Below, in pieces: positions 27,261 to 35,689 of a stretch of DNA of 64,000 nucleotides. This DNA comes from Palsa-965 sp044448685 (GTDB lineage Bacteria; Bacteroidota; Bacteroidia; Palsa-965). Within the stretch, counting starts at the first letter, position 1, and each line of letters starts with the position of its first letter. A program made the translations under genes and the position numbers. The notes below the pieces were generated by a model. The model saw only the letters and a list, made by a program, of their open reading frames with translations. It did not search any database and was not told the origin of the DNA. The DNA lies in contig JBIOHC010000001.1 in the NCBI GenBank assembly GCA_044448685.1, forward strand, positions 124,001 through 188,000, read 5' to 3'.

Positions 27261-30215
27261 TTGAAAATTAAGCAACTCCTTTTCGGGGGTATATTCATTT
27301 TTGTTTTTATAAATGTTTACGCCCAACAAGCGGTTACCCGAACCTATTCTCCTAAGGATGGGCTCCCTTCCACCGAATCTTATTCTGTTCTGACCGATCA
27401 TGCCGGTTTTATCTGGGTATCCACAGATGCCGGCTTATCCCGTTTCAACGGATATACCTTCAAAAACTTTTCCATACGGGAAGGATTGCCGGAAAGCACC
27501 GTTTTCAAATTATATGAGGACAGTAAACACAGAATGTGGTTTACCACCCTGAATTCCAACCTGGGTTATGTATTTCAGGATTCTGTTTATATGATACCTT
27601 CCTTCTCCTCTTCTCTGGCTATCCCCGGAAAGGTCAAATATGTTGCCCTTATATCTTCCCTGTATGTGGATAGGGGAGATACTTTATGGGTGGGAACCTA
27701 TCAGAGCGGGCGCCTGTTAAAAATTCTTCCGCCATATGGATCCTCCAAACCGGTAGTTGTATTCAATGAATATAATTACCAGATGCATTTTCAGGAAGGT
27801 GATCTCACACATACGGTATTTGGCTATGCCGGCGCAAACAACAGGGACAGTACTCAATTCCTGGAAATTGACAGAAAGGATGGGAAAGAGGAGCATGTGG
27901 TTTATCATTTCCCTGTTCCTGACAATACAACGGCAAAATACTATCTGAAATACAGCGAGGGTGAATATATACTTGCTTCCGGAGGCCAGGTTTACCGATT
28001 CAATAAAGACGGACTTCATCCTATACTTTCTATAAAGGACATGGTGATTGATATTTTCAGGGATGCCAAAGGATACCTGTGGGTGAGTGCTGCAGCACAG
28101 GGCGTTTATTGTTTTGAGGATCCGCTTCATTCCACCCGGCACAGACGATTTTTTGAAGGAACGAATATTACAGGTGTTGCACTGGATCCTGAAGGAAGCT
28201 ACTGGTTTACCTCACTGGAAAAAGGGCTGCTGTATATGCCGAAGATGAGTTTTTTCCGCCTGGGTCCTGAACAGGGGATTGTACAAAAGAGGATAAACGG
28301 CTTAGCTGTATGCAGGGGTGATACGCTGGCTGCCCAAAGCTACTCGGGCGATCTTTATCTTATCCGCGCCCAGGTTTTGAAAGCTTATCCCAACACCGGA
28401 CAAAGCTTGTATCAAAACAGGAACATAGCAGGAAAAGTATTTTATACCGGCCGCGTACCCGGATTTCTGGATATGAAGACCGGACTGCTTCATATATTCA
28501 ATGAATACAACCAACCCAACTGGTATATCAATAATTATTGTGCCGACGATAAAGGAAACCTGTTTGCCACCCATACCCACTTCCTGCTCAGTATTGACAA
28601 TGCATTTGCAATTACCTCCCTGCTTTCTGTTACTGACAGGATCAGTTCATTCCACATTGATAAACAGGGCGTTTTCTGGATAGGTACATCAGCCGGTTTG
28701 TTCAGCTGGGACCGTATACATCCGCTTATCCAGTGGGGTGTGCAATATCCCCTGCTGGGCAAGCGGACAGACAAAATTGAAGAGGATGAAAAAGGAAGAT
28801 TATGGCTGGCTACACGCGGAAACGGGATGCTTATTTTTGATAAGAAAAGCAGGATACAGCGGGTGGATGAAAAGGCCGGTTTGCCATCCGATTTTTGCCG
28901 CACTATTCTGATTGATTCAGCCAGAAAGGTATGGGTAGGAACCAACAGAGGGCTGTGCCAGGTAAATGAAGAAAACTTGTCGGTAACCAATTATTCTATT
29001 CTGAACGAGCTCACATCAGGTGAGATCAATGACATACAAAAGTCGGGTGATAATTTACTGGTAGCAACTTCCGATGGAGTTTTTTCGTATTCCATTCCTG
29101 ATTTAAATTCATTGAGTCAAAACCCTCCTGTGTTCATTACAGATGTTTCCACTCAATACCGAAAAGGCTTAAAGAATAATGCCGAACTGCCCTATCTGGA
29201 AAATCATATCAAATTATCCTTTCTTGGCCTTTCCTATTTTGAAAACGGGAAGATGGAATATGCCTTTAAGCTGGAAGGAGCGGATGCAGGCTGGCGATAT
29301 ACCCGTCGGCTTTTTGAAGAATACTCCAATCTCCAGCCCGGTACCTATCGTTTTGTGGTTAAATCATCCAAAGGTTCCGGTCAGAATACCCATACAGCAG
29401 TTTTTGAATTCCGGATCATGCCCCCGTTCTGGAAAACAGCCTGGTTTATTATTTCCGTTTCATTGTTCACAATAGGCAGCATCGTATTTTTCTTCCGGTA
29501 CAGTATAGCCCGTGTCCGAAAAAAGGAGCAGGAGAGAACCCGGATCAGGGAAACCATTGCCGGGCTGGAAGCAACAGCATTAAGAGCCCAGATGAATCCC
29601 CACTTTATATTTAATGCCATCAATTCCATCCAGAATTTCATTCTGAAAAATGATAAAAAGCAGGCGCATGATTTCCTTATCAAATTCAGCCGGCTTATCC
29701 GTAATGTACTAGAGTTTTCCAAATCCGATTTCATAAGCATCAGTGATGAAGTACAAACCCTGGATTTGTACATACAGCTGGAAAAGCTGAGGGCTTCTGA
29801 CCGGTTTGACTACCTGATAACACTTGATCCTGAAATCCCCAGCCATACCCATATCCCATCCATGATCCTGCAGCCATTTGTGGAAAATGCCATTTTACAC
29901 GGACTCTTTCCGAAAGCGGAAGGGAAGGGAAAGTTGCTTCTGAATTTTGAAATGAACGGGGAGAACCTGCGTTGTATAATTGAAGACAACGGAATTGGAC
30001 GGGCTCAGGCCGAAGTAATAAAGAGCCGGAAACAGAATTATCATAAATCTGTCGGTCTGTCAGTTACAGCCGAGCGCCTGGAGCTCCTGAGAAAAGAGAA
30101 TCATTTTGAAGCATCCTCCCGCACTGAAGATTTGTTTAACAGTGACGGAACCTCGGGAGGTACCCGCGTTACACTCTACTTCGGAATAGGAGCGCATCCC
30201 CTCCGGGCACAATGA
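27261..30215 (+). CDS. Propeller sensor histidine kinase (Reg_prop, Y_Y_Y, LytS-type)
   Basis: The 984-aa hybrid sensor starts with TTG at 27261, giving MKIKQLLFGGIFIFVFINVYAQ, a signal peptide; the next ATG would remove it. Residues about 25-640 carry two-component-regulator propeller repeats (YSPKDGLPSTESYSVLTDH, GFIWVSTDAGLSRFNGYTF, DEKGRLWLATRGNGMLIFD). A Y_Y_Y domain follows (YAFKLEGADAGWRYTR). One transmembrane helix lies near residues 722-747. The cytoplasmic kinase has the His_kinase motif AQMNPHFIFNAINSIQNF (His781), the N box PFVENAILHGLF and the G box EDNGIGRAQAE. It belongs to the class of extracellular sensors often linked to polysaccharide use. TATTTTTG at 27213-27220 may be its -7 box. 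Confidence 0.93.
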   Translation: MKIKQLLFGGIFIFVFINVYAQQAVTRTYSPKDGLPSTESYSVLTDHAGFIWVSTDAGLSRFNGYTFKNFSIREGLPESTVFKLYEDSKHRMWFTTLNSNLGYVFQDSVYMIPSFSSSLAIPGKVKYVALISSLYVDRGDTLWVGTYQSGRLLKILPPYGSSKPVVVFNEYNYQMHFQEGDLTHTVFGYAGANNRDSTQFLEIDRKDGKEEHVVYHFPVPDNTTAKYYLKYSEGEYILASGGQVYRFNKDGLHPILSIKDMVIDIFRDAKGYLWVSAAAQGVYCFEDPLHSTRHRRFFEGTNITGVALDPEGSYWFTSLEKGLLYMPKMSFFRLGPEQGIVQKRINGLAVCRGDTLAAQSYSGDLYLIRAQVLKAYPNTGQSLYQNRNIAGKVFYTGRVPGFLDMKTGLLHIFNEYNQPNWYINNYCADDKGNLFATHTHFLLSIDNAFAITSLLSVTDRISSFHIDKQGVFWIGTSAGLFSWDRIHPLIQWGVQYPLLGKRTDKIEEDEKGRLWLATRGNGMLIFDKKSRIQRVDEKAGLPSDFCRTILIDSARKVWVGTNRGLCQVNEENLSVTNYSILNELTSGEINDIQKSGDNLLVATSDGVFSYSIPDLNSLSQNPPVFITDVSTQYRKGLKNNAELPYLENHIKLSFLGLSYFENGKMEYAFKLEGADAGWRYTRRLFEEYSNLQPGTYRFVVKSSKGSGQNTHTAVFEFRIMPPFWKTAWFIISVSLFTIGSIVFFFRYSIARVRKKEQERTRIRETIAGLEATALRAQMNPHFIFNAINSIQNFILKNDKKQAHDFLIKFSRLIRNVLEFSKSDFISISDEVQTLDLYIQLEKLRASDRFDYLITLDPEIPSHTHIPSMILQPFVENAILHGLFPKAEGKGKLLLNFEMNGENLRCIIEDNGIGRAQAEVIKSRKQNYHKSVGLSVTAERLELLRKENHFEASSRTEDLFNSDGTSGGTRVTLYFGIGAHPLRAQ

Positions 30216-30323
30216 TTAACCGGGACGGCACAAGCCGGAATTGGAAACAAGATCGTATCTTGCATCCTTAAATTTCCCTGTCACCCCCCGGGTATTATAA
30301 TAAACTGAATAAGACCGCTTCCT

Positions 30324-31064
30324 ATGCCAATACCAGTCGTAGTAGTTGATGATGAACTCCACGGATCTGAATCTCTTTGTTTGCTGATCCGTGAGTATTG
30401 CCCAGAACTGGATATCAGAGCTGTTGCTTCCAATGTAAAGGAAGCTGTAAACAGCTGCCGGGAGCATAAACCGGAAATCCTCTTTCTGGATATTGAGTTG
30501 CCAGATGGGAGCGGATTTGAGGTGATGGACCGGACCCGTGACCTTCCCTATCATGTCATTTTTACCACAGCCTATGAGCACTATGCCTTGAAAGCATTAA
30601 AAATGAATGCACTTGATTACCTGCTTAAGCCTGTAAGTGCTGATGAGCTGGTATTAGCCGTTAAGAAACTACCGAAGAAGACGGCTCCTATGGGGCAACG
30701 CCTGGAAGAGATTCTGAGTATGCTGAACAAATCTTCCAAAAAGGAAAAAATCAGCATACCCTCACAGGACGGGTTTGTGCTGGTTGATACAGGAAGTATT
30801 TACCGCCTCGAGGCGGATTCAAACTATACCCATGTATTTACTGCCGATAAAAAGAAGCTCACGATCTCCAAAACACTGAAAGAGCTTGAATCCCTTCTTG
30901 ATGAAGATCAGTTCTTCAGGATACACAGTGCCCATGTCGTGAATCTGAGTAAGATTGAAAAATACATTAAGGGTGACGGAGGGCAAGTTGTTCTGACAGA
31001 CGGCAGTATTGTTCCGGTTTCCAGGGCAAACAAGAATATCCTCTTGCTGAAGCTTGGGCTATAG
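30324..31064 (+). CDS. LytTR-family response regulator
   Basis: The 246-aa regulator has a receiver domain with the DDE acidic pocket near residue 10, phosphoacceptor Asp56 in LFLDIELPDG, and TTAYEHYALKALKMNALDYLLKPV. Residues about 140-246 form the LytTR DNA-binding domain (DGFVLVDTGSIYRLEADSNY, FFRIHSAHVVNLSKIEKY, PVSRANKNILL). LytTR proteins bind pairs of direct repeats. The gene lies 109 bp after the LytS-type kinase and is its obvious partner. Targets are unknown; the 21-bp-spaced repeats at 22508-22561 are a candidate. Confidence 0.93.
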   Translation: MPIPVVVVDDELHGSESLCLLIREYCPELDIRAVASNVKEAVNSCREHKPEILFLDIELPDGSGFEVMDRTRDLPYHVIFTTAYEHYALKALKMNALDYLLKPVSADELVLAVKKLPKKTAPMGQRLEEILSMLNKSSKKEKISIPSQDGFVLVDTGSIYRLEADSNYTHVFTADKKKLTISKTLKELESLLDEDQFFRIHSAHVVNLSKIEKYIKGDGGQVVLTDGSIVPVSRANKNILLLKLGL

Positions 31065-31157
31065 TCAGGAGAAATATTTCATATCAGATTCATAGCCCCG
31101 ATGGCATCTGCACGCGAATAAAATGTTAATATTTAGGAAGCAGTGCCGATAAAAAGC

Positions 31158-31913
31158 ATGAAAAAAATAGCACTTTTCATTGTTGGATTCATTCTTTGGA
31201 ATTTTACCCTTTTGGGGCAAAATAAAATGCGCCCGCTAAAAGAGTTAATAAATACAAAAGAGCCTGCGTGGACAAACTTTCTGCAGAAATGGATTAAAGA
31301 AGCGAAAAACACAGTCGAAATTCTTCCTAAAGATTCTGCGAAAGCGGACAGCGCGTTATACAAATCGCAAGTTACAACCCATTCAACAATGGGTGCTATT
31401 GTATACGAAACGGGAGGATTACTGATAGACCACGGTTGGATACGGATTCTAGGTTCAGGCTCAGAAAAACTGGGGAGAAATTTAATGGACTGGAATAAGA
31501 ACAAGACCTATACAAATTTAGGTCAGCAACTCCCCCATTTACTGATAGCAGACGACATACTTGGAGGCTTCTTTTCAATCAATGCCGGTGGACTTGATAC
31601 AGCGAATATTGGGAAGGTGTTTTATTTTGCACCGGGTGACCTTCGTTGGACTTGTACGGGGAATACATATACGGAATTTATATCCTTTTGCCTTTCTTGT
31701 GATCTAAAAAAATTCTATGGCACGCTTTATTGGAATGGATGGGAAAAAGAAATTGAATCAGTTAATGGGAACCAGGGAATTTCCTGTTACCCATTTCTAT
31801 GTACTAAAGAAGGAAAGGACATAAACAAGGATATCAGAAAAGTAGTTCCGATTGAAGAACTTTGGTTTTTACATAACGACCTCCGTAAAAAATTTGTGAT
31901 GGGTGAAAAGTAA
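31158..31913 (+). CDS. DUF2625-family secreted protein
   Basis: The protein has 251 aa with a signal peptide (MKKIALFIVGFILWNFTLLGQ) from the ATG at 31158; an ATG five codons upstream is possible. Conserved family phrases are present: RPLKELINTKEPAW, SQVTTHSTMGAIVYETGG, IDHGWIRILGSG, FYFAPGDLRW, and FLSCDL-like FCLSCDLKKFYGTLYW. These match the DUF2625 family found across Gammaproteobacteria and Bacteroidota. The family's function is unknown, and the local context gives no clue. Confidence 0.82.
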   Translation: MKKIALFIVGFILWNFTLLGQNKMRPLKELINTKEPAWTNFLQKWIKEAKNTVEILPKDSAKADSALYKSQVTTHSTMGAIVYETGGLLIDHGWIRILGSGSEKLGRNLMDWNKNKTYTNLGQQLPHLLIADDILGGFFSINAGGLDTANIGKVFYFAPGDLRWTCTGNTYTEFISFCLSCDLKKFYGTLYWNGWEKEIESVNGNQGISCYPFLCTKEGKDINKDIRKVVPIEELWFLHNDLRKKFVMGEK

Positions 31914-31945
31914 GTGCCCAGCGCTTTCTGCTCTGTTTCTCCGCT

Positions 31946-32581
31946 CTACTGGTTCATTCCAAGCCTCCTTATCAATTCCGGTTCCGTTATAGGAATCTCT
32001 TCTTCATATGGGACTTCCAGAAATTCAATATCGTGTTTTTTAACTTTGAGATATTCCTGTTTCACAAAAGCGGTGATATCCTCAATTTTTACAATCCATT
32101 CTGCGCAGAGTGTATTCATCACTTCTCCCCGTAACCCCACCTGTATAGCCCGCCGGTATTCTTCATTACCATATGGATCATGATCAGGATCCCATTGAAA
32201 ACGCACATCCGATTTGAACTGCAGGGCCTTCCATTCCTCTTTTGAGGGATACAGCAAAGGATCATAGGCTGAAATGACAGCCTGTGCAAGCATGGATTTA
32301 AAGTGTACAAGAGGCAGGGTAATGGCAAGTATATGTTCCTGTCCTTCCTTAGTAGCCCAACCCGAGCGGAACATAGTCCACAGAAATCCGGGCTTGATCC
32401 ATGTCATCCGGTTGAAATCATAATGCTCTCCTCCCAGGCTCTGGTTCCGGATTGCATAAGCGGCAATCATAGTATTGAAAGCCTGGTAAACGATGATGTT
32501 TGTTCCATCCGTTTGCCCGATGATATGTTTTCCTTTGTGAGGAAGCCTCCGTACCTGATGCATGAAATTTTCAGTCCGCAT
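31946..32581 (-). CDS. DUF4291-family protein
   Basis: The 211-aa cytoplasmic protein shows the family core: IIVYQAFNTMIAAYAIRNQ, FNRMTWIKPGFLWTMFRSGW, ATKEGQEHILAITL and VRFQWDPDHDPYGN. The last segment also contains YRRAIQVGLRGE, another conserved block. No enzymatic role is established for DUF4291. An internal Met7 is an alternative start. The gene ends 33 bp from the convergent DUF2625 stop and starts 9 bp from a decayed gene remnant. Confidence 0.85.
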   Translation of the reverse strand: MRTENFMHQVRRLPHKGKHIIGQTDGTNIIVYQAFNTMIAAYAIRNQSLGGEHYDFNRMTWIKPGFLWTMFRSGWATKEGQEHILAITLPLVHFKSMLAQAVISAYDPLLYPSKEEWKALQFKSDVRFQWDPDHDPYGNEEYRRAIQVGLRGEVMNTLCAEWIVKIEDITAFVKQEYLKVKKHDIEFLEVPYEEEIPITEPELIRRLGMNQ

Positions 32582-32589
32582 GCAATCGC

Positions 32590-32806
32590 TTAAATTTCAA
32601 AATGAGCTCTCAGACCAAGTACATGAACAGGGCCTCTGGCAGGATTGTAAGCCGGATTAACGATGAACTGGTAGTCGGGAGAGAGGGTCATAAATTATAG
32701 TGAAAATTATACTGGATCTCTATTAGCCCTTCCGGTGCTGTCCCGTAAGGATAATTCCCTTTTCCATCGCCAATTATAAATCCATAACCTCCGGCTTTCA
32801 GATAAG
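32590..32806 (-). pseudogene. 3' remnant of a carbohydrate-selective porin (OprB-like)
   Basis: Minus-strand translation gives YLKAGGYGFIIGDGKGNY ... EGLIEIQYNFHYNL then a stop, and after a frame change TLSPDYQFIVNPAY ... GPVHVLGLRAHFEI then TAA at 32592-32590. Together these match the C-terminus of OprB-family porins (GFIIGDGKL, DYQ-FVVNPAYN-RGPV). The two parts are in different frames (offset 2 mod 3), and no upstream two-thirds of a porin is present. The gene is dead or a 3' fragment. Its left side abuts the fragment at 32798-32935. Confidence 0.7.
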
Positions 32807-33006
32807 CTTAGCCGGACTGGAAAATTCAACAGGTTTTTGAGTGGAATCAGAATGCACTGTTTTGTCTGCAGGGGTATAAGAACTTTCGTCGAATTCCACA
32901 AACAGCCCGACTGCTTTTTTAAAGAAACTTGCCATAGTACTTACATATTGGTTGAAACCTGATTCCGTACTGGCCTCTGAAAGCCTTTCTTTATCAGAAT
33001 CAGAGA
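32798..33006 (-). pseudogene. 5' remnant of an unidentified gene fused to the porin remnant
   Basis: On the minus strand a short open frame reads through KERLSEASTESGFNQYVS into an ATG at 32935 (MASFFKKAVGLFVEFDESS) and stops at TGA 32800-32798. The stop falls exactly where the OprB-like frame begins (TATCTGAAAGCC), so two genes appear joined by a deletion. The N-terminal phrase resembles a family of small Bacteroidota proteins with a FFKKAVGLFVEF start, but I cannot name it. From about 33007 to the palindrome at 33225 no gene was found. Confidence 0.4.
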
Positions 33007-33224
33007 CAAAATTATACTATATATTCCAGATGCCCAAAACCATAAAAAGTAAGATATCTGCATGTTAATCAGTGTATTAAGCTTGTATAAAAAGTCTGCA
33101 ACAACAGCGCTGTGCGGGGCCCAAGCCAGAACATATATTGCTCAGAACTGGCAATCAATCAATTAAGTGCTCATCGGTGGCATTAAAATAGTCAATTAGG
33201 ACAAGAGCGGGGAGCAGATTGATT

Positions 33225-33250
33225 CATTGGCTGTTTTGGTTGAGCCAATG
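33225..33250. promoter_or_regulatory. 8-bp palindrome upstream of a TATCTTTG box
   Basis: CATTGGCT (33225-33232) and AGCCAATG (33243-33250) form a perfect inverted repeat with a 10-nt spacer. A consensus -7 box TATCTTTG lies at 33275-33282, about 25 bp downstream, and the start codon of the outer-membrane protein is at 33338. A second TTCATTG copy lies at 33257-33263. The layout suggests an operator. The -33 element is not clear. Confidence 0.4.
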
Positions 33251-33337
33251 GTAAGGTTCATTGAGCAAATGGAATATCTTTGCAGACTGAAAACAGTTTG
33301 TCAAACCCTCATTTATTCTAATATAAGCCCATACGTC

Positions 33338-34294
33338 ATGAAGAATAGGCATAGCTTCATTGTGGTACTATTTTTACTCTTTGCATTCCATCCAACCTTC
33401 TCACAGGATAATACGCTCAGCACCCCTGCTGCTCCTGTTGTAAAAGCAGGTGATGACAATCTGGAAACAAGAAAAATTTACAAACGTAAAGGGACTCTGT
33501 ATTATTACTGGGGCTATAACAGGGCTGCTTACACCCATAGCGACGTACACTTTCACGGAAAAGGCTATGACTTTACCATCACCGATATTGCTGCCAGTGA
33601 TGAACCGGGTTATCCCGTAAACACCTATTACGATCCGGGGCTCTTTACCTGCCCTCAGTATAATCAGCGTTTCGGATATTTTTTAAGTGATAAATTGTTC
33701 ATCACCATCGGCCATGATCATATGAAATACAGGGCCGACAAGCAAACAACCCACCTCACGGGAACAATAAAGGACGGGCCTCATGCGGGCACTTACAATA
33801 ACACAGATATACTTATCGGAGAAACATCGGAAAGCGGACAAGTACTGTCTTCTGTTGTTAATACCCTGCCTCATGGAATTGTGACCGATTTTCAGCATTG
33901 TGACGGATTGAACGATATCAGCGCAGAAATCGGTCACCTGGAGCAGTTATGGATAAGTAAAAATGCTAAATATGCACTATCCGCTTTGGGTTCCGTTGGA
34001 CTAGGTGTGGATGTATTGGATACCGATGCGGAGATTCTGGGATTGGCGCCAAAGCATGATGCCCCGTCAAAATTTAAACCCTTCCATCCTGGCGGATATA
34101 GTTTTTCAGGAAGTGTAGGAGTGCAATTTGATGTATACAATCACTTTTTTATCCTTGGGAAAATCAAATCCGGTTTTATTAACCTGCCTGATATCAATAC
34201 GACGGTTGAAGGAGGAAAAGCCAATCAGCAATTCATGTTTTTGGAATCTATGATGGTTGTGGGATATTACCACGTCATTGGAAAAAAAAAATAA
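33338..34294 (+). CDS. Outer-membrane beta-barrel protein, paralogue 1
   Basis: The 318-aa protein has a signal peptide (MKNRHSFIVVLFLLFAFHPTFSQ) from the ATG at 33338. It shares long blocks with the next gene: NLETRKIYKRKGTLYYYWGY, FTITD-AA, YNQRFGYF-SDK, DHMKY, HCDGLNDISAEIGHLEQLW, FSGS-GVQFDVYNHFFI and LPDINTTVEGGKANQQ. Alternating strands and closing VVGYYHVIGKKK fit a barrel. His-rich phrases (HSDVHFHGKGYDF) are typical of this Bacteroidota family, which has no known function. It is the first of a tandem duplicated pair. Confidence 0.72.
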   Translation: MKNRHSFIVVLFLLFAFHPTFSQDNTLSTPAAPVVKAGDDNLETRKIYKRKGTLYYYWGYNRAAYTHSDVHFHGKGYDFTITDIAASDEPGYPVNTYYDPGLFTCPQYNQRFGYFLSDKLFITIGHDHMKYRADKQTTHLTGTIKDGPHAGTYNNTDILIGETSESGQVLSSVVNTLPHGIVTDFQHCDGLNDISAEIGHLEQLWISKNAKYALSALGSVGLGVDVLDTDAEILGLAPKHDAPSKFKPFHPGGYSFSGSVGVQFDVYNHFFILGKIKSGFINLPDINTTVEGGKANQQFMFLESMMVVGYYHVIGKKK

Positions 34295-34327
34295 CATCCG
34301 GTTAAAAGTTCTATTGCCTAGTACATT

Positions 34328-34537
34328 TCAGCAGGGCCTCGGGATAAGGTAATATTCATCCGGGCCGGCTCCTGTTTTCCCTCGTTTTAATGACCCCCCT
34401 ATAGAATCAGAAAGGCCCTGGCTGACCTGAGTGATTTCCGTTATAATAGCATGACCAATGTCATTTCCCGTATTGAAAGAATCCAATACTATTGATGCCG
34501 GATCCAAAATCACAAAACCAACAACGTTATGTTTCAT
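34328..34537 (-). CDS. Possible small antisense-side protein between the paralogues
   Basis: A 69-codon minus-strand frame starts MKHNVVGFVILDPASIVLDS and ends PDEYYLIPRPC. Its composition looks natural, and its start overlaps the first bases of the opposite-strand paralogue gene at 34536 by two nucleotides. No homologue is recognised and no promoter was found on its strand. It may be a decayed remnant carried with the duplication, or chance. Confidence 0.22.
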   Translation of the reverse strand: MKHNVVGFVILDPASIVLDSFNTGNDIGHAIITEITQVSQGLSDSIGGSLKRGKTGAGPDEYYLIPRPC

Positions 34538-35504
34538 GACTAATCAAAGCGCATTCACCCAGATTCTCTTTGTTATAATACTTTTATCAGGCACTGTCTC
34601 ATTTTCCCAGGACAGCCCTGCAATCAAACCGGCAATAGATGTTTCGGTTACAAAAACGAATGATGAAAATCTGGAAACGCGAAAAATTTACAAACGCAAA
34701 GGAACTCTTTACTATTACTGGGGCTATAACAGGGCCTTTTACACCCACAGTGATATGAACTTCCGGGGTACAGGGTATAATTTCACAATCACCGATCTGG
34801 CTGCTACAGATGATGCAGGATACAGGCCTGGTATCTATTTCAATCCCTTACTCTTTACTATTCCCCAATACAATCAGCGTTTCGGATATTTTTTTAGTGA
34901 CAAGAACTTCATCACTGTTGGGCAGGACCATATGAAATATGTGCTCAACAGGCAAACTTCACATCTTACCGGTTCAATCAGTGATGGTGTGAATGCCGGT
35001 AGCTATGATAATACAGATGTATTAGTGGCTGAAAATTCCCAGCGCGGATCTGTTCTTGCCAAATCTGCTTATCTGTTGCCACATGGCTTTGTTACTGAAT
35101 TCGAACATTGCGACGGGCTGAATGATGTGAGTGCCGAAATCGGACATCTGGAGCAGCTGTGGATCAGTAAAAATGCCAGGTATGCATTATCGGCACTGGG
35201 ATCTGTTGGAGCCGGGGCCGTCATCCCCGATACGGATGCAGATGTGCTGGGCCAGGCACCCAAACATGATATGTCGGCTAATAAAAAAGCATTCCACCTG
35301 GCCGGATACAGCTTTTCAGGAAGCGCAGGTGTGCAATTTGATGTATGCAATCATTTCTTTATTCAGGGGAAAGTAAAAGCAGGCTATATGAACCTCCCGG
35401 ATATCAATACCACAGTTGAAGGCGGAAAGGCCAGTCAGCAATTAATGTTTGTAGAGCCTATGATGGTGGTGGGATACTATCACCTTATCGGGAAACACAA
35501 ATAG
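34536..35504 (+). CDS. Outer-membrane beta-barrel protein, paralogue 2
   Basis: The 322-aa protein starts at the ATG at 34536 with a signal peptide (MTNQSAFTQILFVIILLSGT, then VSFSQ). It is closely related to the gene at 33338 over the whole mature sequence, with most differences in surface-loop-like stretches after residue 60 and around 150. Both keep HCDGLND-SAEIGHLEQLWISKNA and GGKA-QQ. The two genes are tandem, in the same orientation and 241 bp apart, so they arose by duplication. The function is unknown. A promoter-terminator unit follows downstream. Confidence 0.72.
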   Translation: MTNQSAFTQILFVIILLSGTVSFSQDSPAIKPAIDVSVTKTNDENLETRKIYKRKGTLYYYWGYNRAFYTHSDMNFRGTGYNFTITDLAATDDAGYRPGIYFNPLLFTIPQYNQRFGYFFSDKNFITVGQDHMKYVLNRQTSHLTGSISDGVNAGSYDNTDVLVAENSQRGSVLAKSAYLLPHGFVTEFEHCDGLNDVSAEIGHLEQLWISKNARYALSALGSVGAGAVIPDTDADVLGQAPKHDMSANKKAFHLAGYSFSGSAGVQFDVCNHFFIQGKVKAGYMNLPDINTTVEGGKASQQLMFVEPMMVVGYYHLIGKHK

Positions 35505-35567
35505 GGCCCGAAACATAAACAGAATAAGATCCATACCCCCAAACCCTTAGAATGAAAGAAAATGTGG

Positions 35568-35598
35568 TTGGCAACAGAACTAAACCGGATTACATTTG
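35568..35598 (+). promoter_or_regulatory. Consensus promoter in front of a terminator
   Basis: TTG at 35568-35570, a 20-nt spacer and TACATTTG at 35591-35598 match the Bacteroidota promoter. The only element downstream before the convergent HlyD gene is a strong terminator at 35642-35671, so any product is a short RNA. Confidence 0.5.
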
Positions 35599-35603
35599 TT
35601 ACG

Positions 35604-35671
35604 GTTTAGGATTGAGTTAGTTCGTGGATATCAGCAAAAGCAATCCGGAGGCTGGACCCTCCGGATTTTTT
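35604..35671 (+). ncRNA. Candidate 65-70-nt small RNA
   Basis: From the predicted start (about 7 nt after the TACATTTG box) to the end of the terminator T run, the transcript would be about 65-70 nt. It has no ATG-started frame of note and ends in the 10-bp terminator hairpin. Its 5' half (CGGTTTAGGATTGAGTTAG and beyond) is single-stranded in appearance, as in many trans-acting sRNAs. The prediction rests only on the promoter and terminator. Confidence 0.35.
35642..35671 (+). terminator. Strong terminator between convergent units
   Basis: AATCCGGAGG (35642-35651) pairs perfectly with CCTCCGGATT (35658-35667) around a 6-nt loop and is followed by six Ts. On the opposite strand it is followed only by GCTTTTG, so it may act weakly for the convergent HlyD gene too. 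Confidence 0.85.
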
Positions 35672-35689
35672 ATTTCATCAGATTACACG

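Noticed and set aside
35552..35620. 22-codon frame as a leader peptide for the C39 exporter
   Set aside because: It is on the opposite strand, lacks a GG or GA site, and contains the promoter of the candidate sRNA.
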